Below, piece by piece: positions 8,001 through 14,068 of a DNA stretch of 14,068 nucleotides. The notes under the pieces were generated by a model that was not told the DNA's origin, searched no databases, and saw only the letters and a program-made list of their open reading frames with translations. Position 1 is the first letter of the stretch. Every line of letters begins with the position of its first letter. A program made the position numbers and the translations under genes. Origin of the DNA: Hemicentrotus pulcherrimus (taxonomy: Eukaryota; Echinodermata; Echinoidea; Camarodonta; Strongylocentrotidae); NCBI GenBank assembly GCA_003118195.1, contig BEXV01000005.1:808411-822478 (forward strand), read 5' to 3'.

Positions 8001-9334
8001 CTCGAATTCACAAAGGAGGTTTGTCGAAAAACCTAGGTTTATGTGCGTCATGTGACGCGTTTCGACATGTTTTTTACAAACCTGGTTAGTAAAAACGCGT
8101 CAATACGTGTCATATGACGCACTTACCGGTAAACCTAGGCTTGTCGACAAACCTCCTTTGTGAATTCGGGCCATAATGACCCCCGTTTCTTCCCCCAAAA
8201 CAAATTGAAGTGAAGGTCGAGTTCTGGGAAGAGGTGAAAAAATAATTCGTGAACTTTATCATTTTTATAATGCAAGTGTGGAAGAACATCAGATAAGATG
8301 TTCCCTGAAAAGCATGGCTCTTCAAATGCCTTCATATTCTAAATATGTCATGTAACATCGTAAAAACTTGGGGGTAGGCTTTTTACAAGGGGTATCGATC
8401 GTTTTTGCCCAAAAAAAAAATGAAAATTGTCAATCCTTTTCGTTTTCCCATTATAAGAGTCCCAACATGCCCATAGGCATTTTAGGCGTATTGGCGATGA
8501 GATTATTAAATGCAGATTGGAGAGAGTTTCTTGCCAAAACTGTCAACATGTAGTCTTGTCACTAGTCGTTTTGAAATTATGAGCAGTGGTAAATTGATAA
8601 AACAGAAGAAGAAACATCCTTGGCCTTAGATCATAGACTATTATAGCTTATCTGTGCTCCAATCTTGTTTTGCTTGTTTTATATTGTATGTTGTAGGTGG
8701 AAGATATAGATGATAATCTAAGCAGAAGTAGAAGAATACTCAACAGTATGGCAAGAAGGTAAGCATTATAATCTCTAGGTGAAACACATTTTCTCAGCAC
8801 AACGACATGGGCATCAGCATTTTCTTGATAATTTAAGCGACGTACTATGCAAAGTCGTTTATCAAGTAAATATACCGGTATTCAAATGTATGGATGCTTC
8901 CTTCCGATGTGTGTGGGGGTAATGAAGAAGTTCATTCGCCTGCTATTATCTTTTGTACTACAATTGTCAGAAAGCACATTACATAATCATAGCCTTACTG
9001 ATTAACACTACAGATGATTTTAGATAAACTGTGATGTTTGTTTTTTCCCTGGTGACCTGTGAAGTACGCTCAATCATTCTTGTAATTCAGAACACAGAGC
9101 TTAGTGCATTACGTGATTGTTTTTATATTACGCCTTGTTTAGGACCAAAATAATACCTTGTACATTATGCACTCTTTGATTTAAGTGTATGTTTTCTCAA
9201 TTATGACCTTTACATTTCTTACTGTCATTTTTGTTTGCAGAGTCATCACAAACAAACTCATCTTATCTGGAATCATCCTAGTGGAACTTGCGATCCTCGG
9301 TGTCGTCATTTGGTGGAAGTTCTTCTCAAAATAG
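2003..9334 (+). CDS. VTI1B: VTI1B-like Qb-SNARE, gene body (six exons; 5' partial)
   Basis: Join of 2003-2061, 3875-3985, 5236-5313, 6421-6594, 8697-8758 and 9241-9334 gives 192 residues without a stop. VTI1B proteins are Qb-SNAREs that enter four-helix trans-SNARE bundles with syntaxins and an R-SNARE in late endosome/lysosome and Golgi-endosome fusion. Order seen: part of the N-terminal three-helix domain (first ~56 visible residues), a Gly/Ser-rich linker, the SNARE helix (about visible residues 90-158), then a ~22-residue hydrophobic C-terminal anchor with a short Lys-Ser-Lys end. The central (zero) layer residue is Gln, coded CAG at 6562-6564. As I recall the family, VTI1B has Gln here and VTI1A has Asp, which favours VTI1B. 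The human protein is about 232 residues, so roughly 38 residues in a first exon are missing. All introns are GT-AG and the exons join in phase. No pseudogene signs. Identification is from remembered family sequence, not a search. Confidence 0.93.
2263..2740. mobile_element. MITE-like element in VTI1B intron (478 bp)
   Basis: The left end GGTGTTTCACAAAGATCATA (2263-2282) mirrors the right end whose reverse complement begins GGTGTTTCACAAAGATCCTA (2740-2721), 19 of 20. A weaker match runs on for ~45 nt (…AGTTGGACTT…ATT.T.GA.AGCC on both). It is non-autonomous: no ORF. It includes a small duplication of AATATACCTTGG near 2500-2525. Target-site duplication is unclear. Confidence 0.78.
2741..3874 (+). 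other. VTI1B: Remainder of VTI1B intron A-B
   Basis: Intron 2062-3874 is 1813 bp. After the element at 2263-2740, the rest is AT-rich sequence in which I recognise nothing else. A polypyrimidine-rich acceptor region precedes 3875. Confidence 0.6.
3875..3985 (+). CDS. VTI1B: VTI1B exon B (N-terminal domain, third helix)
   Basis: 37 codons between a CCAG acceptor (3871-3874) and a consensus GTAAGT donor at 3986. The core SFRTQLMGKVRSYRREVERL matches the SFRNPMMSKLRNYRKDLAKL stretch of vertebrate VTI1B. A second CAG at 3879-3881 would start the exon 7 nt later and break frame, so 3875 is preferred. Confidence 0.93.
3986..5235 (+). other. VTI1B: VTI1B intron B-C
   Basis: 1250 bp, phase 0, GTAAGT…TAG. 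Apart from the repeat fragment at 4951-5010, nothing is recognised. Confidence 0.8.
4951..5010. repeat. Solo end related to the 2263-2740 element
   Basis: TGTTTCACAAAGA (4955-4967), AAGTTGG…CTT and ATGGCAGGCCGT (4997-5008) occur in the order and spacing of the 2263 arm (TGTTTCACAAAGA, AAGTTGGACTT, ATGGAAAGCCGT). The opposite end was not found nearby, so this looks like a truncated copy. Confidence 0.6.
5236..5313 (+). CDS. VTI1B: VTI1B exon C (linker)
   Basis: 26 codons between a TAG acceptor (5233-5235) and a GTCAGT donor at 5314. It encodes a Gly/Arg/Ser-rich, poorly conserved linker (starts HRFGGRTSGRDEL) between the N-terminal bundle and the SNARE helix. The GG-R-containing linker of the vertebrate protein sits at the same place. 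Both ends are in phase 0, so skipping this exon would keep the frame. Confidence 0.85.
5314..6420 (+). other. VTI1B: VTI1B intron C-D
   Basis: 1107 bp, phase 0, GTCAGT…TTGCAG. A GC-richer patch at about 5505-5600 reads on the - strand as ~40 open codons (…GQLERVEVENVMRRALSDVW…), possibly a decayed transposon remnant; I do not recognise it. A stretch near 6193-6226 resembles 2175-2208. Confidence 0.7.
6421..6594 (+). CDS. VTI1B: VTI1B exon D (SNARE helix, first half and zero layer)
   Basis: 58 codons between a TTGCAG acceptor ending at 6420 and a GTAAGT donor at 6595. It holds GIESLNRTSQSLDRTQRIAA and ETDEIG, very close to the vertebrate TESLNRATQSIERSHRIATETDQIG. The zero-layer Gln (exon residue 48) lies in the segment ELDGQKEQL. 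This is the most conserved exon in the window. Confidence 0.96.
6891..7304. mobile_element. Inverted-repeat element with 11-bp perfect ends
   Basis: TGCAGGCATGA (6891-6901) and TCATGCCTGCA (7294-7304) are exact inverse repeats 414 bp apart. Inside is a GC-rich motif GTGAGGGAGCGAAGCGACCG (6947-6966) followed by a Gly/Pro-rich open stretch, and an A-rich run at 7216-7251. The GAGCGAAGCGACCGAGCGGGGG text resembles a family I recall as abundant in marine invertebrate genomes. No transposase. Confidence 0.6.
7356..7503. mobile_element. 148-bp MITE-like element
   Basis: The left end GGGACCCATTTTACAAAGCC (7356-7375) mirrors the right end, whose reverse complement begins GGGCCCCATTTCACCAAACT (7503-7484). 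CAGTGAC segments lie inside both arms. It is too short to code. It contains GACTAA/ATTGG-type AT-rich centre sequence and no ORF. Confidence 0.68.
7506..8500. repeat. Diverged repeated family (A-rich, several partial copies)
   Basis: Segment P occurs at 7906-7990 and 8386-8476 (shared CAAGGGG, AATGAAAAT, CATTATAAGAGTCCCAACAT). Segment Q occurs at 7806-7860 and, split by an insertion, at 7981-7998 plus 8173-8212 (shared GACTTATAATGAC and TTTCTTCCCCCAAAACA). Weak copies extend left to ~7506 (AATAAACAAAAAG motif twice). Open frames in this stretch reflect lack of stops in A-rich text, not genes. Confidence 0.72.
7999..8172. mobile_element. 174-bp MITE with 43-bp inverted ends, nested in a repeat
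   Basis: The left arm 7999-8041 and right arm 8130-8172 match at 40 of 43 positions (ends GGCTCGAATTCACAAAGGAG / reverse complement GGCCCGAATTCACAAAGGAG). Both arms carry CCTAGG and TTTGTCGA. An inner GTGCGTCAT-TGAC segment is also inverted, so almost the whole element can fold back. An unoccupied copy of its host repeat at 7813-7830 shows the site as GACTTATAATGAC, against GACTTAT…ATAATGAC here. This implies a ~2-bp AT target duplication. Confidence 0.88.
8697..8758 (+). CDS. VTI1B: VTI1B exon E (SNARE helix, second half)
   Basis: 62 nt between a TAG acceptor (8694-8696) and a GTAAGC donor at 8759. It reads VEDIDDNLSRSRRILNSMAR plus two bases of a split Arg codon (phase 2). The NLSRSRRILNSM run matches NLSKSRKILRSM of vertebrate VTI1B and supplies the C-terminal heptad layers of the SNARE bundle. 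A 2.1-kb, element-filled intron precedes it. Confidence 0.95.
8759..9240 (+). other. VTI1B: VTI1B intron E to last exon
   Basis: 482 bp, phase 2, GTAAGC…TTTGCAG. No element or other feature is recognised. Confidence 0.85.
9241..9334 (+). CDS. VTI1B: VTI1B terminal coding exon (membrane anchor and stop)
   Basis: A TTTGCAG acceptor ends at 9240. The first base completes the split Arg codon, then VITNKLIL leads into a hydrophobic segment (about LILSGIILVELAILGVVIWW) and ends KFFSK followed by TAG at 9332-9334. This is the tail anchor expected of VTI1B: a membrane segment followed only by a few lumenal residues. Confidence 0.95.
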
Positions 9335-9822
9335 CTCCACAACTCATCATCGAAGACCAAAAACATTTTAGAAAATGGAATAGATATTAATATATATATA
9401 TATTGAGGACTGGTGAAGGATTTGATATGATTGGAGAATTCAAGCTCATGGTTCTGGAAGAAACAAATTCCACCAACAGCTCTGGGACAAATCGCCCTGA
9501 TGGTGATATTCTGCTCATCTGTGTTTCCTGTGATCTTTTATTCTTCAGGTTCTAATCCTATGATGGGGTATTTTGTGGCCACGATCATGTAAATTTATAT
9601 CCCATTTTGTTTATAGTATATACCGAAAACGCTACACTAAATGGATAAAGAGATATCATTTTTCAGTGGGTGAATATTATTTCTGTTCACGTACGTCCGT
9701 CCGTACGTCCCGTTCTTGTGATCGCGTTATCTCAAGAACCGATCGATGGATTCCCAAACTTATATCATGTATGTATCTCACAGGGCCAATGAACTGATTA
9801 GATTTTGGGGTCATGAGGTCGA

Positions 9823-9835
9823 AGGTCAAAGGTCA
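9823..9835 (+). promoter_or_regulatory. Perfect DR1 nuclear-receptor-type motif, copy 1
   Basis: AGGTCA-A-AGGTCA, the consensus for HNF4/RXR-type dimers, with a further half-site-like GAGGTCG just before it. It is part of the 150-bp repeat. The match is exact, but binding is not shown. Confidence 0.4.
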
Positions 9836-9975
9836 TAGGGCTCATTATATATATCCAAAAATAGCTTGTGATTGTATTATCTCAAGAACGGATTGATGGA
9901 TTCCTGCCAAACTCAGGTAATGTATGTATCTTGCAGAGCCAATGAACTGATTAAATTTTGGAGTCACTAAATTCA

Positions 9976-9988
9976 AGGTCAAAGGTCA
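9976..9988 (+). promoter_or_regulatory. Perfect DR1 nuclear-receptor-type motif, copy 2
   Basis: A second AGGTCA-A-AGGTCA, 153 bp after the first, preserved although the surrounding repeat copies have diverged. Confidence 0.4.
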
Positions 9989-10401
9989 CAGACTCATTAT
10001 GTAGGCAAAAATGGCTTGTGCATGCATTATCATTAAAACCCTAAGATGGATCAAACTTTAATTTCAAAAATTGTTTCTGTTTGGTTTGTAAAATTTCTCT
10101 TTGGCGGAGGCATCAAGTTCCATCTAGTTACACAATTATATAACTCACTCCCAGATCCTAATCAAATGATTGGTCATTTAGAAGTAAGAGCACTTAATAC
10201 TGCACGAGCATGAGCTTATTCTTGAGCAGCACTATGCGTAAATGGGTATAGAGGTATGTGCACTTGCTTTATATATAGCTTTGTGTGCACACTAAATTAA
10301 GCCTTATTAAACTTGAGATTCATTTGTCGGCCTTATATATGAAACAATCTTGAATGAATTCTTTTTATTACATCAAATAAGAAGGATCTAGGAGTTTTGT
10401 T

Positions 10402-10517
10402 GTATAAAACAAATGATGCAAGTTTTCATTCGTTCATTATACGATCTATCCTCGTTGGTGCTGTGACGGTGCGAATAGATCGTATAATGAATTCATGCGC
10501 ATGCATCATTTGTATAC
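10402..10517. repeat. Foldback (palindromic) element in putative VTI1B 3' UTR
   Basis: The inner arms 10433-10449 and 10475-10491 are a perfect 17-bp inverse pair (TTCATTATACGATCTAT). The outer arms 10409-10420 and 10502-10513 are a perfect 12-bp pair (ACAAATGATGCA), extended by GTATA/TATAC. The loop is 25 nt (10450-10474). The two stems are joined by an asymmetric bulge. Probably a small MITE; transcribed, it would fold into a long hairpin. Confidence 0.85.
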
Positions 10518-10792
10518 TATTGTGGGTTTGAAACAGTAGGTCTTTGAAGTTTGCACAAGTAGAGAGACAATGAGGGCTTTCTTCTCATTCCTTCCATCTC
10601 TTATTCCAATAGTTGGTTTGGCAGTGTAGAAATTCTCATGCTACCAGCCTTCAGCTTAGGACAGGTTTACAAGGAACCTAGGTCTTGAAATGGAAATTCT
10701 TTTTCCTTTAGAATCTCTGTGCAAGATCAATATGGGAAGAAGTCGTATAGTAGCAATTATAATGTGCGAGTGCGTTATGTAATCTGTAAATG

Positions 10793-10798
10793 AATAAA
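10793..10798 (+). promoter_or_regulatory. Candidate VTI1B polyadenylation signal AATAAA
   Basis: AATAAA is followed within 15 nt by a U/GU-rich run (CCTTTTTGTG), the usual arrangement for cleavage. Further AATAAA copies occur at 10931-10936 and 10978-10983, so more than one end may be used. None has been tested. Confidence 0.5.
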
Positions 10799-11326
10799 CA
10801 TGCCTTTTTGTGATATTAAATAGGACACACAAAACAAAGTTTCTATACAACAATAATTTTTTATTAAAAGTTCCTTTATAATGGGTGTTAAACTCCCATA
10901 GAATTGGAGGACACTTCATATTTGGTACAAAATAAATCTTCATAGTTATAGCGCCTGGTACTCAAACCAATATTCATAATAAAACATTACCAGCCAGCAT
11001 TACACAAACATGATTGATTTTGGAATCACCATCTTCTTTCATCAAAGAACTTGAGAAGAAAACAAAAATGCAGTACAGTCAAACTAGTTGCTTGTAGTAC
11101 GGTAAATCGAATTGATAACTTGTATTGTGAAAGTTTAAATTCTCTTAGATGAAAAGATGACCCCTCCCCTCAGACCCCCCCCCCCTCTCAAACCATGAAA
11201 TGATCAAGATTCTTTGTGTCTAGGGGGGAAATCCTGGTGTAGTTTCCGGTTATACCGGAGACCAGAATACAGTGATGCAGTTTGCTTTTACACCTCCCAG
11301 GCACAGGTGATACAATGACCCTTTAA
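10799..11326. other. Intergenic sequence between the convergent genes
   Basis: No gene recognised. It holds two more AATAAA hexamers on + (10931, 10978) and a C-rich tract with 11 consecutive C at 11175-11185. A CCGGTTATACCGG palindrome lies near 11246-11258. Confidence 0.5.
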
Positions 11327-11725
11327 AGGGCCACTCTAACCAAAACAGGCTAAAATGGAACAAAAAGACATGAAGAATAATCTTTGACGGAGATTTCAAA
11401 CATGACAATGATTCTGGAATCCAACTTGACTCGGAACGATTTGTTTCGGAGATGTATTGCGCAATAGTATATGACGTCACCGCAGGAGACTTCTCGGTGA
11501 AAAGGAGATTAGGCATTAAAATAGCAAAATAATTGGGGGGGGGGGAAGACATTTACCCCCAAAAATAATATGCACTTGATAATCCCAGTACATTTCTGGC
11601 AATTTCGTCATTCCTAATTATCAAATTACCTTTATTCGAGCGTGATATCTGTTAAAAATGGATGGTCAATTTAGAATATTAATAAGAGGTGTATTCATGT
11701 TTTAAAAGGTTGTTAGAGTGGCCCT
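11327..11725. mobile_element. MITE-like element, 14-bp perfect ends
   Basis: AGGGCCACTCTAAC (11327-11340) and GTTAGAGTGGCCCT (11712-11725) are exact inverse repeats 399 bp apart. There is no ORF of transposase type. It carries a consensus CRE palindrome TGACGTCA (11472-11479) and a run of 11 G (11535-11545). The flanks TTAA / TATT do not give an obvious target duplication. Confidence 0.72.
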
Positions 11726-12362
11726 TATTGCACTTATAAATAGGCTCTTGTCTCATTAACATATGGTAAACTCCTTTGGGAAAAGATCTAATAAGCATAT
11801 ATATATCTGACATGAAGATTTCACTGCTCTGGTTGTGCCGAGAGACTCATGAGCTCAGGCCGCTCTCCACCCTTTTTACCTGAAGCTCTTGCCATGTTAA
11901 GAAATACATGCTGTATAATTAATGTGCATTCATTTATTGAATACTCTATGAGAATCAACAACTTACTGTGTTATAATAATTGTGTCCATTTTTCCAAATC
12001 TTTCTCAAAACCCAACAGTTTGCATTGCTGAACAAAACTCCAGCCTTATTAAGGGGAGTATCCTTGATTATTTTGACATGAGACAACATTTTTTGGTACA
12101 TGATTCACACATTCGATGCATAGTTATTGGACAAGAGGTGATAATCAATTACGATGAGCAGATTTTACAAGAGCATTTCTTCTCTCCAGTCCAGCCTTTG
12201 TTACGTGTGACTCTGTCTCTGACGGATACACTGACGATGCTGAAGTCCAAGTACTGTTCTTGCCCTTAGTTACATGTCAATCATATTTTTCACCACATGT
12301 GCCATATTATTTCCAAGAGAAGTCTGTTGAGTTGCTTGTAAAAAAAGACACTCCATGCTTGC
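11726..12362. other. Intergenic sequence or SOS 3' UTR
   Basis: AT-rich, no recognisable gene on either strand. If the stop-overlapping polyadenylation signal is not used, part of this would be SOS 3' UTR, ending near the - strand AATAAA at 11938-11933. A 95-codon + strand open frame at 11982-12269 has no family resemblance I can see. Confidence 0.45.
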
Positions 12363-12368
12363 TTTATT
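12363..12368 (-). promoter_or_regulatory. Candidate SOS polyadenylation signal overlapping the stop codon
   Basis: The - strand reads TATTAAATAAAGC: the last A of the TAA stop (12368) is the first A of AATAAA (12368-12363). A GTGTC plus T7 run (about 12352-12340) follows 11-23 nt later, as expected of a downstream U/GU-rich element. If used, the 3' UTR would be only about 10-25 nt. The next - strand AATAAA is at 11938-11933, so a longer UTR is also possible. Confidence 0.45.
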
Positions 12369-12978
12369 TAATAAGAGCTTTCAAAGAATTTCAGATCTTC
12401 TGGCGTTAACTGATTTTCCTTTGAAGGAGTCCTAGGTGGTCTGTCTGGTTCAGCCAGTCGTGGACCACGCGGTCTTGGCGGGGGCATCAAGGGCTTGAAA
12501 CCAATGTGGTCTGTGTTGTTCATTGGAAAAGAGGATACGGGGGAGTTTTGTGATAGTAAGAAGGCATGACTTTTCTGTGCTTGAGGAGTCCTTGGCAACC
12601 AGATATCTGAATCTGGTAAGTGCGTGATGGGTGGTGGGAGCGGGGGCGGCCTAGACGAAGTCGTCGTTGAGGAGGGTCCGATGGAAGACTTGTTCGGCAG
12701 CGGATTGGAGGCTTTGCGTTGAAGTGAGTGGGGGCTACGGTAAGTCCTTGGCGGTATCGTGGGTGTACCGCCATTCATTGTCTGTGATGATGACTGAGAG
12801 TTGTGTCTGGGTGGTAATGGAGGCGCATGGTTGAATCTTGGAGGGAGCGGTGGTATGTCGTGGATGCGATCCTGAGTGCTGCAGGGATTGGGGGTGGAGC
12901 TCAGACGACTTCGGGGTGGTAGAGGAGGAGGTACCTCTGGTGGTTCCTCTGCTGCTGTGGATGACGAGTTGGAGTTGT
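12368..12978 (-). CDS. SOS1: SOS-like Ras GEF, last exon: proline-rich GRB2-binding tail
   Basis: On the - strand a TTGCAG acceptor (12984-12979) opens 611 nt: two bases of a split codon, 202 sense codons and TAA at 12370-12368. SOS proteins load Ras with GTP; their C-terminal tail binds the SH3 domains of GRB2/Drk and brings SOS to activated receptors. Four PxxPxR sites are visible: PPPLPPR (12931-12911), IPPLPPR (12856-12836), APPLPPR (12826-12806) and PTIPPR (12763-12746). More Pro/Arg runs follow, and the end is unfamiliar (…LTPEDLKFFESSY). The context EVPPPLPPRSR closely recalls EVPVPPPVPPRRR of human SOS1. The animal could have a single SOS ancestral to SOS1 and SOS2, so the symbol means family. 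Proline-rich tails diverge quickly, so another SH3-binding protein remains possible. Confidence 0.75.
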
Positions 12979-13631
12979 CTGCAATATGGAAAGTAATTCA
13001 CAAGAAAAACAAAAGCCTCTTTGAATGGAGCAGCTCTAGGAAAATCTTGTTTTTTTTGCATTCATACAAGTTCATTGATACAAATCCACAAGGTTGGAAA
13101 TGGACACGATCTTAAAGACAAAACGCATACTTGCGCCTTAATTAATTTCATAATCCCAAGGATTAAAAAAAAAGTTCCTTAGCCAAGATTCTTTCTTAGT
13201 AAAATTATTGTTGATGAAAAAATTGCAACACTTTGTATGAAATGCTACTATATTCCTTCTACTGTACTAGCCCAACTACAAAGATGTTTATGGTTTTTGA
13301 AGGGGTCACTGTGCAACACTCTCTAACAGTACATTCTCCCAACCATCTTTGAATTTTTTCAACCTATTTTCCACGAAAACAAGACTACAGGCTTTAAAAA
13401 ATCTTTCAGCACTTAAATGTCTGAAATGGTATATAGAGCCAAATAATTACTTTTTGACGATTTACATTCACCTAAAATGTAATCAAATTGTAGTTAAATT
13501 AGTTGGGAGAATTAAGGAATTGATCAGATCAGTTTTTCCCAATTTATAACAGAAAACCTAAAAAAATAATGAAACTTAATATTAGCCCACCATCACAAAA
13601 GTAAATACTATCTGAATTCTTTGGTGCTTAC
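12979..13631 (-). other. Intron between the two visible SOS-like exons
   Basis: 653 bp, GT-AG on the - strand, phase 1. AT-rich with a short T-run and A-runs. I see no coding, RNA or inverted-repeat structure in it. Open frames on either strand here lack conserved content. Confidence 0.7.
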
Positions 13632-13764
13632 TTGGAATATCCACGACACTGAAGACACTATTGGGGCTAAAGATCGACGATGGCGTTGATAGAATTGTTG
13701 GTGTTCTTGGAGAAGGGGGTGTGGCACCGGCTTTGGGGGAGGTCGCCTCATCATCCTGCATCCT
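13632..13764 (-). CDS. SOS1: SOS-like Ras GEF, penultimate visible exon (SPRTP region)
   Basis: 133 nt on the - strand between a TTACAG acceptor (13770-13765) and a GTAAGC donor (13631-13626). It reads RMQDDEATSPKAGATPPSPR then TPTIL and ends …FSVVDIP plus one base. That base joins the two bases of the next exon as AAC, so the frame continues. The motif PPSPRTP followed by Ser/Thr/Pro-rich residues and a FS-VVD segment parallels APNSPRTPLTPPP...CSVFD in human SOS1, just before the GRB2-binding sites. Upstream exons (Dbl homology, PH, REM and CDC25 domains) lie beyond the right edge. Confidence 0.72.
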
Positions 13765-14068
13765 CTGTAAGAATATACCAGATTGGACAGAACTAAGTAT
13801 ACACCTTACTTCCAATGTCTCAACAAAGTATATACTGTACATACATAGGCTTCTAGGACAACTATCCCCTAGGAATGCTAACCCTCACAAATTTCCCCTC
13901 AGAAAATTATTCTACAGACACCCTAATTTAAATTATCTGAATTCTAAGTTTAATTGAGATAATTTTAAGGATGATATCAGAGTGAACAAAAGAGGCAAAC
14001 AAAGTATATACTTGGACATGTATATGATGAGCAGTACCTCAGTTTCATTGCGGGGGGGGGGGGGGGAG
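13765..14068 (-). other. Partial upstream intron of the SOS-like gene
   Basis: From the acceptor of the 13764 exon to the window edge I see no further exon. The only notable feature is a run of 15 G at 14052-14066, where the window nearly ends. Confidence 0.55.

Larger units (their letters stand above)
6595..8696 (+). other. VTI1B: VTI1B intron D-E, element-rich
   Basis: 2102 bp, phase 0, GTAAGT…TAG. At least three inverted-repeat elements and one diverged repeat family fill about 6890-8500, described separately. Nothing is recognised at 6600-6890 or 8500-8690. Confidence 0.85.
9715..10050. repeat. 150-bp tandem repeat, two copies plus a partial third
   Basis: CTTGTG starts copies at 9715, 9865 and 10015, exactly 150 bp apart. 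Shared text includes TTATCTCAAGAAC, ATGGATTCC, TGTATGTATCT and GCCAATGAACTGATTA, and the repeat AGGTCAAAGGTCA near each copy end. A CGTACGTCCGTCCGTACGTC simple run precedes it (9690-9709). The motif TTTGGCGGAGGCATC near 10093 probably belongs to the same dispersed family. It lies in the putative VTI1B 3' UTR. Confidence 0.85.
9335..10798 (+). other. VTI1B: Probable VTI1B 3' untranslated region
   Basis: About 1.46 kb from the VTI1B stop to the first convincing polyadenylation hexamer at 10793-10798. It contains a short AT microsatellite near 9390-9404, a 150-bp tandem repeat, a foldback, and no supportable ORF. The extent is inferred from the signal only. Unannotated alternative ends are possible. 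Confidence 0.5.

Noticed and set aside
7707..8051. ORFs on both strands in the A-rich repeat region
   Set aside because: Repeat copies crossed by a MITE border; no family resemblance and no splice logic.
10090..10134. Helitron 3' end (CTAG at about 10126)
   Set aside because: The sequence ends in a CTRR-like tetramer, but there is no terminal hairpin just upstream and no TC start was found, so the call is unsupported.
11982..12269. 95-codon + strand ORF in the intergenic region
   Set aside because: No family resemblance, no splice or promoter context; likely chance.
12520..12774. 84-codon - strand ORF in a second frame
   Set aside because: Frame shadow of the proline-rich SOS exon; the other frame is the one that joins in phase with the upstream exon and gives PxxPxR motifs.
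12876..13115. Gly-rich + strand ORF
   Set aside because: Antisense of the proline codons in the SOS exon.

Overview
The window is animal nuclear DNA. Coding sequence is cut into short exons by GT-AG introns of 0.5-2.1 kb, the background is AT-rich, and the spaces between exons are packed with short inverted-repeat elements, tandem repeats and a non-LTR retrotransposon piece. The repeat style and the two conserved genes fit a marine invertebrate deuterostome, most likely an echinoderm. That assignment is tentative because it rests on overall impression, not on a search.

Two protein genes can be supported. On the + strand, six exons between 2003 and 9334 encode all but the N-terminal ~38 residues of VTI1B, a Qb-SNARE of endosomal/lysosomal fusion. 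The joined exons give 192 residues with no frame break and end in a C-terminal membrane anchor. The first exon lies outside the window or was not recognisable in it. On the - strand, two exons (13764-13632 and 12978-12368) encode the proline-rich C-terminal tail of a Son-of-sevenless (SOS) Ras guanine-nucleotide exchange factor, with four PxxPxR sites of the kind bound by GRB2 SH3 domains. The catalytic part lies beyond the right edge. The two genes are tail to tail, with about 3 kb between stop codons.

Layout: 1-432 is a 5'-truncated LINE ORF fragment (- strand). 436-511 is a tRNA-like sequence. 890-1254 is an inverted-repeat element with a tandem-repeated end. 2003-9334 is VTI1B with element-rich introns; the intron 6595-8696 alone holds at least three inverted-repeat elements and a diverged repeat family, one element being inserted into that family. 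9335 to about 10.8-11.0 kb is the likely VTI1B 3' UTR, carrying a 150-bp tandem repeat with perfect DR1 motifs and a 116-nt foldback. 11327-11725 is another inverted-repeat element. 12368-13764 is the SOS tail, whose stop codon overlaps an AATAAA signal.

There is no functional link between the genes beyond proximity: one works in vesicle fusion and the other in receptor-to-Ras signalling. I found no previously undescribed multi-gene system. The unusual material is in the repeats and in the 3' ends of the two genes.
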